A DNA stretch of 64,000 nt from assembly GCA_045535305.1 (NCBI GenBank), contig JAZSLJ010000027.1, forward strand, positions 1-64,000, written 5' to 3'. This stretch comes from UBA1081 sp045535305. Lineage in GTDB: Bacteria > Bacillota > Clostridia > Oscillospirales > Acutalibacteraceae. Below the pieces are notes generated by a model. The model was given only the letters and a program-made list of their open reading frames with translations, ran no database searches and was not told the DNA's origin. Positions 7,676 to 16,400 of this stretch are shown here, one piece after another; position 1 is the first letter of the stretch; each line of letters opens with the position of its first letter. The position numbers and the translations under genes were made by a program.

Positions 7676-7882
7676 TTATTTTTGCATTATCGGATTGTCT
7701 GTTCTTTCAAGCAAATAATCAACAGAAACATCAAAGTAATCTGCTAATTTTATTAATTCTGTAAGACCCGGTTCTCGTTCGCCTGTTTCATATCTGCTTA
7801 TGGTGTTCTGATTGGTATTCATTTCAATAGCAAGCTTTAATTGTGATATGCCTTTGGCTTTTCTTATTTCTTTTAATCTCAC
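7676..7882 (-). CDS. XRE-family repressor, probable regulator of the divergent zinc-ribbon gene
   Basis: A compact Cro/C1-type HTH protein of 68 residues when started at the GTG at 7882, which sits 6 bases after AGAGGTG. An upstream ATG at 7900 would add six residues and place that ribosome-binding site inside the coding sequence. The HTH region reads KAKGISQLKLAIEMNTNQNTISRYETGEREPG, followed by the common ending FDVSVDYLLERTDNP. It is divergent from the 7973 gene; two palindromic sites with a CC(C)-ATAT-GG core lie in the gap and overlap the other gene's promoter. Repression of both genes is inferred. Confidence 0.85.
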   Translation of the reverse strand: MRLKEIRKAKGISQLKLAIEMNTNQNTISRYETGEREPGLTELIKLADYFDVSVDYLLERTDNPIMQK

Positions 7883-7893
7883 AAAATCACCTC

Positions 7894-7922
7894 TTGACAT
7901 TATTATCCCATATTGGTATAAT
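7894..7922 (+). promoter_or_regulatory. Consensus promoter of the zinc-ribbon/OB gene
   Basis: Perfect TTGACA (7894-7899), 17-bp spacer, perfect TATAAT (7917-7922). Such a strong promoter overlapping operator-like sites suggests control by repression. Confidence 0.85.
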
Positions 7923-7946
7923 AAAAATATCCCGATATGGGATATA
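7904..7946. promoter_or_regulatory. Two operator-like palindromes in the divergent XRE region
   Basis: Site 1 is TATCCCATATTGGTATA (7904-7920), inside the spacer and -10 box of the plus-strand promoter. Site 2 is ATATCCCGATATGGGATAT (7928-7946), near the expected transcription start. Both are near-palindromic with an ATAT centre, and their centres are about 25 bp apart. Confidence 0.65.
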
Positions 7947-7972
7947 TAAGGTGTTTACGGAGGTAAAAAATT

Positions 7973-8635
7973 ATGGAAACAATTCAGACTGTGTCATCAC
8001 AGCAGCCAATTCAGAACAAGAAAATGATGACTTGTAAAACATGCGGAGCGCAAATGGCTAAAAGCGCAAAGAAATGTCAGGCTTGCGGAGCAAAAAATCC
8101 CAAGAAGGTAGTTAAAAAACTTATTGTACTTATTGTCATTCTCGGCATTGTCATAGGTTATCCCGCTTTCTTTATTATTAGAGATAACACATCTGCAACA
8201 ATAACTACTGATAACGGTGAAAAGCTCAGATATAATGATTTATGCAGCATTTATCAGGAATACAGGCTTAACGATGATTACAATGAATTTGTTGAGGAGT
8301 ATTTACCTGCAAAAGTTGTTGTAAAAGGTAAAATAACGGAGATTGATACAACATCTGTCGGTATTACAAGCGGATACGGACAGGTTCATGTTGAAGCAGG
8401 TGCTTGCAATATTATAAAAATCGAAATCAACAATGAATATGTCTATATGATAAGCTTCGATGTTTATACAAAAGCGGAGGATTATGATTTCGGTAAATTA
8501 AAAGTCGGCGATAAGGTTGAAGCAACAGGTACAATTACAAAATCAATCACTTTAACTCCCGAAAACTATATTCGTGAAGTTTTACCCAGCAAATTAGACA
8601 TAATCGGTACAGCAGACGGTATTGTAAAACAGTAA
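7973..8635 (+). CDS. Membrane protein with zinc ribbon and OB-fold-like domain
   Basis: A 220-residue protein. A four-cysteine zinc ribbon (C21, C24, C35, C38 in TCKTCGAQMAK..KCQACGAKNP) faces the cytoplasm. A basic stretch and one membrane segment (about 49-69) follow, then an outside domain (about 85-215) with alternating strands such as AKVVVKGKITEID and LKVGDKVEATGTITKSI, the pattern of tRNA_anti-like/OB-fold modules in Firmicutes. GGAGG lies just upstream of the ATG. The promoter is consensus and overlaps operator-like sites next to the divergent XRE gene. The molecular function is unknown. Confidence 0.75.
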   Translation: METIQTVSSQQPIQNKKMMTCKTCGAQMAKSAKKCQACGAKNPKKVVKKLIVLIVILGIVIGYPAFFIIRDNTSATITTDNGEKLRYNDLCSIYQEYRLNDDYNEFVEEYLPAKVVVKGKITEIDTTSVGITSGYGQVHVEAGACNIIKIEINNEYVYMISFDVYTKAEDYDFGKLKVGDKVEATGTITKSITLTPENYIREVLPSKLDIIGTADGIVKQ

Positions 8636-8640
8636 AAATC

Positions 8641-8667
8641 AGAACGGCTTTATAGCCGTTCTTTTTG
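8641..8667 (+). terminator. Terminator after the zinc-ribbon/OB gene
   Basis: AGAACGGCT, TTAT loop, AGCCGTTCT, then TTTT. Confidence 0.9.
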
Positions 8668-8711
8668 CTATTATTTAATATAAAATAAAAGAGGATTGTA
8701 TACTAATTGTC

Positions 8712-8740
8712 TTGACAAGATTATTGGTGTGTGATATACT
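8712..8740 (+). promoter_or_regulatory. Promoter of the SCIFF operon
   Basis: TTGACA (8712-8717), 17-bp spacer, TATACT (8735-8740). Confidence 0.85.
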
Positions 8741-8776
8741 TTCATTATAAATTTTAAAGAATTGGAGATATGAATT

Positions 8777-8926
8777 ATGGAAAGAATCAAAACTCTTGAT
8801 ACTCGCAGCCTTTGCGACAGCGCTAAAAACGGCGGTTGCGGCGAATGCCAGACATCTTGTCAGTCTGCTTGTAAAACAAGCTGCGGCATAGCAAATCAGC
8901 AGTGCGAAAATAAGAGCAACGACTAA
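8777..8926 (+). CDS. scfA: SCIFF ranthipeptide precursor (six-cysteines-in-forty-five family)
   Basis: A 49-residue peptide. It carries the hallmark cysteine-rich core CGECQTSCQSACKTSC (residues 21-36), the leader-like start MERIKTLDTRSL and a further Cys near the C-terminus. SCIFF peptides are almost universal in Clostridia and are modified by a radical-SAM/SPASM enzyme that makes thioether cross-links; the maturase is the next gene. This copy has seven cysteines in all (13, 21, 24, 28, 32, 36, 43). GGAG lies 9 bases before the ATG, and a consensus-like promoter precedes it. A hairpin with a T-run separates it from the maturase, probably giving more precursor than enzyme. Confidence 0.93.
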   Translation: MERIKTLDTRSLCDSAKNGGCGECQTSCQSACKTSCGIANQQCENKSND

Positions 8927-8940
8927 GATTTGAAAATATT

Positions 8941-8967
8941 TGCCGCTGTTACGGCGGCAATTTTTTT
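8941..8967 (+). terminator. Partial terminator between SCIFF precursor and maturase
   Basis: TGCCGC (8941-8946) and GGCGGCA-type arms around TGTTAC are followed by seven T. No promoter-like sequence lies between it and the maturase, so some read-through is needed. Confidence 0.8.
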
Positions 8968-8989
8968 CTGTAATTTATTGGAGAAAGTT

Positions 8990-10375
8990 ATGATACATCA
9001 ATATAAACTTAACGGTTATAATATTGTGCTTGACGTGTGTTCGGGGTCAATCCATGCGGTTGATGAGGTTGCATACGATATTATAGCTATGTATAAGGAT
9101 AATTCCGTACAGGAAATTGTAAAGTCAATTCTTGAAAAGTATGCAGACCGTGATGACGTTACCGAGCAGGATGTTCTTGATTGTATAGAGGATATTTCTG
9201 CTCTCGAAAAAGCAGGAAAGCTTTTTACTGAAGATACGTTTGCACCCGATGCTCACAGATTCAAGGCTAAAAGCGGAAATATAATAAAAGCGTTATGCCT
9301 TCACGTTGCACATACCTGCAATCTTAACTGCGGTTATTGCTTTGCAAGTCAGGGCAAATATCACGGCGACAGAGCGATTATGTCTTTTGAGGTTGGTAAG
9401 CGCGCTCTTGATTTTCTTGTTGAAAATTCAGGTAACAGAACAAATCTTGAGGTGGATTTCTTCGGCGGAGAGCCTCTTATGAATTGGCAGACTGTAAAAG
9501 ACCTTGTTATGTACGCCCGTTCAATCGAAAAGGAAAAAAATAAGAATTTCCGCTTTACGCTCACAACAAACGGTGTTCTGATTGATGACGATGTTATTGA
9601 GTTCTCAAACCGCGAAATGCATAACGTTGTTTTAAGTCTTGACGGCAGAAAAGAGATTCACGATGCAGTCCGTGTTGATTACAACGGTAACGGAAGCTGG
9701 GAAAAGATTGTTCCCAAATTTCAGAAATTCGTTCAGTCAAGAAACGGTCAGGGCTATTATATGCGCGGTACATTTACCCACGCAAACCCCGATTTTACTA
9801 AGGATATAAATACAATGCTCGATTTAGGCTTTGATCAGCTGAGTATGGAGCCTGTTGTGTGCGCTCCCGATGATGCGGCGGCGTTAACACAGGATGATTT
9901 GGCTGTTGTTATGTCAGAGTATGAAAAACTCGCTGCTGATATGCTCAAACGTGATAAAGAGGGTAAAGGTTATACATTCTATCATTATATGATTGACCTT
10001 AAAGGCGGTCCGTGTATATATAAGCGTATTTCAGGTTGCGGCTCAGGTACGGAGTATATGGCTGTTACGCCTTGGGGTGATCTGTATCCCTGTCATCAGT
10101 TTGTCGGTGAAGAAAAATTCAAGCTCGGCAACGTGTTTGACGGTGTTACAAATAACGCTGTCCGCGAGGAGTTCCGAAGCTGTAATGTTTACGCAAGGGA
10201 AGAATGTAAGGATTGCTGGGCAAAGCTTTACTGCTCGGGCGGTTGTGCCGCTAATGCATATCATGCAACAGGTGCTATTACAGGCATTTATGAGGACGGT
10301 TGTAAGCTGTTCAAAAAAAGAATGGAATGTGCAATAATGATGCAGGTTGAAAAAGACCTTGAAAGCTCAAAATGA
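8990..10375 (+). CDS. scfB: SCIFF radical-SAM/SPASM maturase
   Basis: Radical-SAM enzyme expected to form Cys-to-alpha-carbon thioether links in the SCIFF peptide encoded just upstream. The 461 residues contain an N-terminal peptide-recognition region (about 1-95), the radical-SAM cluster motif CNLNCGYC (C110, C114, C117), the DFFGGEPLMNW element near 165, and a C-terminal SPASM region (about 345-450) with many cysteines (CGSG, PCHQF, C..EECKDCW, LYCSGGC) for auxiliary iron-sulfur clusters. A TTG at 8930 is in frame but lies before the terminator hairpin; the ATG at 8990, after GGAGAAAG, is preferred. The stop overlaps the next start (ATGA), so the decarboxylase-like gene is cotranscribed. 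Confidence 0.93.
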   Translation: MIHQYKLNGYNIVLDVCSGSIHAVDEVAYDIIAMYKDNSVQEIVKSILEKYADRDDVTEQDVLDCIEDISALEKAGKLFTEDTFAPDAHRFKAKSGNIIKALCLHVAHTCNLNCGYCFASQGKYHGDRAIMSFEVGKRALDFLVENSGNRTNLEVDFFGGEPLMNWQTVKDLVMYARSIEKEKNKNFRFTLTTNGVLIDDDVIEFSNREMHNVVLSLDGRKEIHDAVRVDYNGNGSWEKIVPKFQKFVQSRNGQGYYMRGTFTHANPDFTKDINTMLDLGFDQLSMEPVVCAPDDAAALTQDDLAVVMSEYEKLAADMLKRDKEGKGYTFYHYMIDLKGGPCIYKRISGCGSGTEYMAVTPWGDLYPCHQFVGEEKFKLGNVFDGVTNNAVREEFRSCNVYAREECKDCWAKLYCSGGCAANAYHATGAITGIYEDGCKLFKKRMECAIMMQVEKDLESSK

Positions 10376-11652
10376 ACACTCCTATAATTGATTTTATAAA
10401 GAATTATGCATCTGCAGACGTTTCAAGATTACATATGCCCGGTCATAAAGGCCAATCTTTTATCGGATGCGAAATGTTTGATATTACAGAGATAAAAGGT
10501 GCAGACAGTCTTTTTGATGCAGACGGTATTATAGCCGAAAGTGAAAAAAATGCTTCAGCACTTTTCGGAACGCAAAAAACCGTTTATTCCACCGAAGGCT
10601 CAACGCTTTGCATTAAAACAATGCTTGCACTTGTGCGTAAAAACGGAGTAAACAATAGAATTCTTGCATCAAGAAACAGCCATAAGTCATTGATTTACGG
10701 CTGTTCACAGCTTGATATTGATATTGATTGGCTGTTTGATGAAAGTGATACATTTTCTCTTTGCAGATGTGAAATTTCTCCCGCACAGCTTGAAAAAAGA
10801 CTGGCGGAATATAAAGAATTGCCTTGCGCTGTTTATGTTACAAGCCCCGATTATCTGGGAAATATGCTCGATATTAAGGCTCTTGCAGATGTTGCACATA
10901 AATTCGGTTTACCGTTGCTTGTAGATAATGCCCACGGCGCGTATCTTCATTTTTTGAAGAAAAAAAATCATCCTATTGATCTGGGAGCAGATATGTGCTG
11001 TGATTCTGCTCATAAAACATTACCCGTTCTTACAGGCGGTGCTTATCTGCATATTAATAATGCTGAATATTGTGAGAAAGTAAAAAATATGATGGCTATG
11101 TTTGCTTCAACAAGTCCGTCATATCTTATTTTGCAATCTCTTGATTGGGCAAATAAGATTCTCGCAAGTGATTTTTCCGAAAAGCTGAATTCGTGTGTTG
11201 ATGCACTCAATGAATTGAAAAGCAACATTGACAATATTTTACCGACAGACCCGTTAAAGCTGACAGTCAGGGGAGCAGTAGCGGAGAAAATGCGTGAATA
11301 TAATATTGAATGTGAATATCAGGATCCGGATTTTACCGTAATGATGTTTACGCCTTATAACACCGCTGAGGATTTTTGTAGAATTGAGCGTTTTTTCAGT
11401 GAGAACAAGGTTGAAATATCAGAAAATCATATTAAAATGCCTGTTCCCCAGAAGAACATGAGTGTACGAGATGCAATTTTTTCGGATTTTGAGTGCATAC
11501 CTGTCAGTGAAGCAATAGGCAGAATATGTGCATCACCTTCGGTTGGTTGTCCTCCTGCTGTATCTGTTGTTGTAAGCGGTGAGATTATTTCGGAGTGTGC
11601 GGTAGAAGCATTTGAATATTACGGATTGAAAAATTGCTTTGTTGTCAGATAA
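10372..11652 (+). CDS. PLP-dependent Orn/Lys/Arg decarboxylase-fold enzyme, short form
   Basis: A fold-type I PLP enzyme of 426 residues. It has the decarboxylase-family start RLHMPGHKGQ, DITEIKGADSLFDADG, the cofactor-region STEGSTLCIK, a PLP-binding lysine in SAHKTLP (about K215) and VDNAHGAYLHF upstream of it. It is much shorter than the classical roughly 700-residue inducible decarboxylases and matches the short clostridial group of SpeA/Cad-like proteins. Substrate (arginine, lysine or ornithine) cannot be read from the sequence. Its start overlaps the stop of scfB by four bases; this link to SCIFF may be operon convenience rather than function. Confidence 0.85.
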   Translation: MNTPIIDFIKNYASADVSRLHMPGHKGQSFIGCEMFDITEIKGADSLFDADGIIAESEKNASALFGTQKTVYSTEGSTLCIKTMLALVRKNGVNNRILASRNSHKSLIYGCSQLDIDIDWLFDESDTFSLCRCEISPAQLEKRLAEYKELPCAVYVTSPDYLGNMLDIKALADVAHKFGLPLLVDNAHGAYLHFLKKKNHPIDLGADMCCDSAHKTLPVLTGGAYLHINNAEYCEKVKNMMAMFASTSPSYLILQSLDWANKILASDFSEKLNSCVDALNELKSNIDNILPTDPLKLTVRGAVAEKMREYNIECEYQDPDFTVMMFTPYNTAEDFCRIERFFSENKVEISENHIKMPVPQKNMSVRDAIFSDFECIPVSEAIGRICASPSVGCPPAVSVVVSGEIISECAVEAFEYYGLKNCFVVR

Positions 11653-11680
11653 AGTTTACATTTTGTTCATAATTACTACA

Positions 11681-11708
11681 TTGTGATTTAATATTTATGC
11701 TGTAAAAT
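11681..11708 (+). promoter_or_regulatory. Possible promoter of the 37-residue peptide gene
   Basis: TTGTGA (11681-11686), 16-bp spacer, TAAAAT (11703-11708), about 50 bases upstream of the small gene. Confidence 0.4.
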
Positions 11709-11756
11709 TTAATTAACTTGTTAGACCTAATTATTTATAAGAAAGGAGATACAATA

Positions 11757-11870
11757 ATGGATTGCATGAATAAGATTATTGATAAAATCATTGAATTTTT
11801 GCAGAGTTTTCTTAAAAGCATAGGTCTTTGGGAACCTCTTTCAGAGCTTGCAGATAAGTATCTTCGTTGA
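11757..11870 (+). CDS. 37-residue amphipathic small protein, unknown function
   Basis: MDCMNKIIDKIIEF.. encodes an almost entirely helical, amphipathic peptide: hydrophobic I/L/F residues recur every three to four positions through residues 6-24, followed by GLWEPLSELADKYLR. The support for a real gene is a very strong ribosome-binding site (GAAAGGAG, 8-9 bases before the ATG), a possible promoter and a perfect terminator 20 bases after the stop. No family was recognised. Its shape recalls membrane-active peptides of the phenol-soluble-modulin/delta-lysin kind or a small type I toxin; this is inference. No antisense RNA was identified. Confidence 0.7.
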   Translation: MDCMNKIIDKIIEFLQSFLKSIGLWEPLSELADKYLR

Positions 11871-11887
11871 TCAATTTTCGCAAAGTA

Positions 11888-11920
11888 AAACGGGCATTGT
11901 TAAATGCCCGTTTTTTATTT
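11888..11920 (+). terminator. Terminator of the 37-residue peptide gene
   Basis: ACGGGCATT (11890-11898) pairs with AATGCCCGT (11903-11911), followed by TTTTTATTT. Confidence 0.9.
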
Positions 11921-11986
11921 GCTGTTAAATGATATTTTTAAATCTATTTTAAGATTTAACCGTTAAAATAATACAAAGCTTTTAAA

Positions 11987-13228
11987 TTATTGTTTTGCAC
12001 CTTCATCGAATGCTTCAAGTACCTTTACGCTTACTGCATAGCAGTTTGCAAGACCTTCAAGATTCATATTGTCGTATGTGTCGCGGCGTGTATGGTAGTA
12101 GCTTTCAAGTACGTGGTTAAGACCGGTGATACCTGTTGCTCTGAAACCTGCTTTTGCAAATGCTGCAGAGTCTGTTGCACCGCCTAAAGGAGGAACCATA
12201 CCTTTCTGGCAGGGGATTCCGAGTTCTTCTGCACATTCCATAAACAGGTCGGAAACATCTTTGTCAACTGCAACTGTACCGTTTAAATCGCGGTAATTTG
12301 TCATAAGATATTTGGGATCGTGAATTGTATCGTAGGAATAGATGAATGTAGGTACATCATTATAATCGTCCTTGTGAGCCTCGCACCATGCCATTGAGCC
12401 TCTGAGACCTGCTTCTTCCGAGCCGGAAATGATAACACCAACTTCTGTATTTTCAAACTCAATTCCTGCGTCTTTCATAGCTTTAAGGATAGAGATACCC
12501 ATATAACAGCCGGAAAGATTATCGTTTGCACCGTCAACAATACGTTTTCTGTTCCACATCCAATACATACCAACAAGGAAAGGGACAAAAACGAGTCCGA
12601 CAAGACCTGCAGTAAACAGACCTGACTCTTTATTAATTACGCCGAAGCTTACACCGTTAATGCAAACATTAACAATAGAAATCACCATGTAGTAAAGCGC
12701 ACCGATGATAGCAAGACCGATATGTAAATCAAAACCAACACCGCCCAACGCATAGTTAACAGGCCACTCCCAGCACGCATCGGGATGTCCGTTAAAGAAT
12801 ATTCTGCGTTTAACTTCGCCTTTACAGCTTTTGATTGCCGTTACGTTATAGCCTGTTTTTTCGGGGAAAAAGCGGTCAACAACTTTTTTGTAAAGACCGA
12901 ACTGGAAAAACATTATTGCAAAGCCAATTGCAACGAGAATTACGGATGCAATGGGGAATACAAAATATAAGGGGATTGAAACAAGAGCAAAACTGATTGT
13001 GAAGAATATCCAGCCAAAGAAAGAACCGGGATTTTCTTTGAATGACTCGGTAAAAACAGTTTCACATCCGCAGTCATTTTTAAGAACTTCTGCCATGTAT
13101 TCACAAGCCTGTTTTTCACCTTTTGAACCGGGATCGCGCTTTTCAAAGGTTTTGATTATGTACTCAATTTCCTTTTGCATATACTTTGCAGCATCGTCTT
13201 TTTTTTCAATAAGGTTTTTTAAATTCAC
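11987..13228 (-). CDS. Membrane-bound M28-family zinc aminopeptidase
   Basis: A 413-residue protein combining an M28 peptidase core with membrane segments. Likely zinc and catalytic residues are in FNGHPDACWEW (H), VDGANDNLSGC (D), ISGSEEAGLRG (paired E), SYDTIHDP (D) and SYYHTRRDTYDN (H). Two to three hydrophobic segments lie near residues 70-112 and further ones at about 172-230, inserted between the first histidine ligand and the DGANDN motif, which is unusual for soluble M28 enzymes. It probably trims peptides at or in the membrane. The GTG start at 13228 follows GGAGG with 9 bases between. It is single in its transcription unit. Confidence 0.85.
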   Translation of the reverse strand: MNLKNLIEKKDDAAKYMQKEIEYIIKTFEKRDPGSKGEKQACEYMAEVLKNDCGCETVFTESFKENPGSFFGWIFFTISFALVSIPLYFVFPIASVILVAIGFAIMFFQFGLYKKVVDRFFPEKTGYNVTAIKSCKGEVKRRIFFNGHPDACWEWPVNYALGGVGFDLHIGLAIIGALYYMVISIVNVCINGVSFGVINKESGLFTAGLVGLVFVPFLVGMYWMWNRKRIVDGANDNLSGCYMGISILKAMKDAGIEFENTEVGVIISGSEEAGLRGSMAWCEAHKDDYNDVPTFIYSYDTIHDPKYLMTNYRDLNGTVAVDKDVSDLFMECAEELGIPCQKGMVPPLGGATDSAAFAKAGFRATGITGLNHVLESYYHTRRDTYDNMNLEGLANCYAVSVKVLEAFDEGAKQ

Positions 13229-13367
13229 AGTAAACTACCTCCGTTTTGGAATTTACCATTACTTTAACACAATTAAGTATAAAAATCAACAATTTGATGA
13301 ATATATTATGAAAAGTTAAGAATAAATAAAATTTTATAAAAATTCGACTTAAATAAACCTTATTCTC

Positions 13368-13396
13368 TTGAATATCAAAAAAAAATATGCTAAAAT
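13368..13396 (+). promoter_or_regulatory. Probable promoter of the YfhO-LysM gene
   Basis: TTGAAT (13368-13373), 17-bp spacer, TAAAAT (13391-13396). Confidence 0.55.
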
Positions 13397-13434
13397 AAAA
13401 CAATCTATGTTTAAAAAGAAAGGGTCGATAATTT

Positions 13435-16400
13435 TTGAAGACAAAACTTACAGAAAAAAGGGGAAATATATTCAGCCGCAATATAAATTGCTTTGCTGCA
13501 TCTATAATTGCTGCTGTTATTATGATGTTTGCTTACATCGTATGGTCATTTTTCCCTGTAGGCGAAAATATTATTCTGCGAATGGATCTGTACCATCAGT
13601 ATGCTCCTCTTCTTGCTGAGCTTTATGAAAGAATTTTCGGCGGTGATTCATTTTTGTATTCCTTTACGTCGGGATTGGGCAGCAGCTTTTTAGGGAACTA
13701 TTTTAATTACCTTTCAAGTCCGACTGCACTTATTATAATGATTTTGGGTCATTATAATATTCCTGAAGCAGTAGCGGGAGTTGTTCTTGTCAAGGCTGCG
13801 GCATCAGCTTATACATTTACTTATTTCCTCGGAAAGATAACAAAAAAATCAGACCTTTCAACAGCGTCTTTCGGTTTGCTTTATGCTTTCTGCGGTTATT
13901 TTGTGGCATATTATTGGAATATAATGTGGCTTGATGCAGTTGTCGTTTTCCCCATTGTAATGCTTGGTATCTGGTACATTATCAATGAAAACAAGAGCCT
14001 TACTTATGTGCTGTCGCTTGCTTATGTAATGATGACAAATTATTATATGGCATATATGACTTGTCTGCTTTCAGTCATCTTTTTCCTTTATTTTTATTTT
14101 TCATCAAGAACACTTGGTGATAAAATCAATAAAGACATTATCCTTAAAGATAAGTATAAAAAGTCATTTAAAACAAAATTCCTCAATTCCACATTTTTAA
14201 TGCGAGGTGTAAACTTTGCCGCATCTTCTGTTCTTGCGGCTATGCTTGCAGCATTTGCACTTCTCCCCGTATTCTTTATTTTGCAGAATTCTTCTGCTAC
14301 ATCTTCAAATTTCCCGACCTCATTTTCATCATATTTTTCAATTTTCGATTTCTTTGCAAACCACCTTGCAGGTGTTGTACCTACAATAAGAAGCAGTGGC
14401 GACGCTGTATATCCTAATATATATTGCGGTATTCTTACTCTTGTGCTTGTACCTCTGTTTATGTTCTCTAACAGATTTACACACAGAGAAAAGATTGCAA
14501 CAGCTACGGTAGCAGCAGTATTTTTCCTTAGCTTCAATATTAATTATCTTAATTTTATCTGGCACGGATTCCATTTCCCTAACGATTTACCTTACCGCTT
14601 CTCATTTGCATATTCATTCTTCCTGCTTTATGTTGCATACAGAGTGCTTATCAATATCGACAAAATTGCCGCAAAATCAATTCTTACATCTGCCGCAGGT
14701 GTTGCGGGATTTGCAGTTATTGTTGAAAAAGTAGGCTCTGCAAATGTTGACCTTAAAGTAGTATGGACAAGCGTTATTTTTGCAATTGTTTATGCAGTTG
14801 TTCTTATATTTGTTAAAAATCCCAAGTATGTAAAATCTTCAATTCTGTTGCTTCTTATCACAAGTGTATGTGCAGAGATTCTTATTGCTGACACTCCTAA
14901 CTATAAGATTACCCAAACAAAGAGTGCGTACACAAGCTCTTATGAGGACACCGAAGCCGCTATTGACATTATTGAAGAAAAAGAAGGCGAAAACACATTC
15001 TACAGAATGGAACTTGTAACACTTCTTACAAGAATGGATAATTCATGGTTCTATTATCCCGGTGTTTCCGCTTTTACATCAATGGCATATGAATATGTTG
15101 CAGGCTTACAGGATCAGCTTGGTCTTTACGGTAATAAAATCAACAGCTATACCTATAATATGCAGACAGGACTTTATAATTCAATGATGTCCATAAAGTA
15201 TGTTGTAGATAATTCAAGTTATGTGGCTACTGATAATTATAATCCTGATTTTGAAGGCGATTTCCTTTATACACAGATCGGCGAACACGACAATATGACA
15301 GTATATATGAACAATTATTGGCTTCCCGTTGCTTTTGCTATCGATGAATTTGCCGACATTGATTGGGATTATGAAAACGAGAATCCTTTTGCTGTTCAGA
15401 ATGATTTTTATTATCTTGCATCAGGTGTTGAGGATATTCTCGAACCTCTTTCAGGCACAATCGATTTGTTTACAAATATTGATGATGTAAGTGATGAAAA
15501 TATCAATTACGGTCAGTTCAGCGTATATAAAACAGATACAAATGCATCCTCAAATGAAATGTCTTACGTATATGAGGTAACAGAGGGTCAGAACGTATAT
15601 GTTTATTTTGACGGCAGCAGTAAAGTTGAGTCAGTTCTCGTTTCTTCCAACGGTTTCACATATAATCAGACAGTAAGCGGTAAACCTTATGTTCTTAATG
15701 TAGGCTATGTTGAAGCAGGTGAGAGTGTTCACGTTTCATACAGCCTTAAGGATAATGAGAGCAGTGCTAATATCACTCAGTATGTTTATGGCTTGAAAAA
15801 AGATAAAATGGATGCCGCTTATAACAGTATTCTTGCAAGAGGTACTCTCAATGTTACTGAAAACAATGAGGACTATATTAAGGGTACTGTAAAGCTTGCT
15901 TCTGGCAAAATGCTTTACACATCAATTCCTTACGACAAGGGCTGGAGTGTATATGTTGACGGCGTTGAGGTAAACGACGAAAGCATCGTAAAAATCGGTG
16001 ATGCACTTATAGGTGTCAAGATGGATGCAGGCGAGCATACAGTTGAATTTAAGTATACTCCCAGCGGTCTTGTTGCGGGTGTAGTTATTACTGCTATCGG
16101 TATTGTTATTCTTGTCATTCTTATTATCCTTAAAAAGAAAGAGCGCTTTGTATTCTCAGAGAGCTTTAAGAAAGATATCCTTACTCTCGGAATGTGGCGC
16201 GATAAGGGCGCAGAGGCTGAAATAATCGAAGCAAAAGAGCTTGAAAAAGCTCGTATGGAACAAATGCTTGCCGAAGCTGAAAATGATGAAATGATCAATA
16301 CAGATGCAGATGAATCATGGTTTGAAGCACTTGCAGAAGCTGAACGATTTGTTAAAAAATCTGTTGAAGAGTCATCATTACCCGTTGAAGATGTAACTGC

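Noticed and set aside
8930..8989. N-terminal extension of the SCIFF maturase from a TTG at 8930
   Set aside because: It would translate through the terminator hairpin; the ATG at 8990 has a proper ribosome-binding site.
14094..14574. Two minus-strand frames inside the YfhO region
   Set aside because: Antisense to well-supported membrane segments; no promoter or ribosome-binding site.
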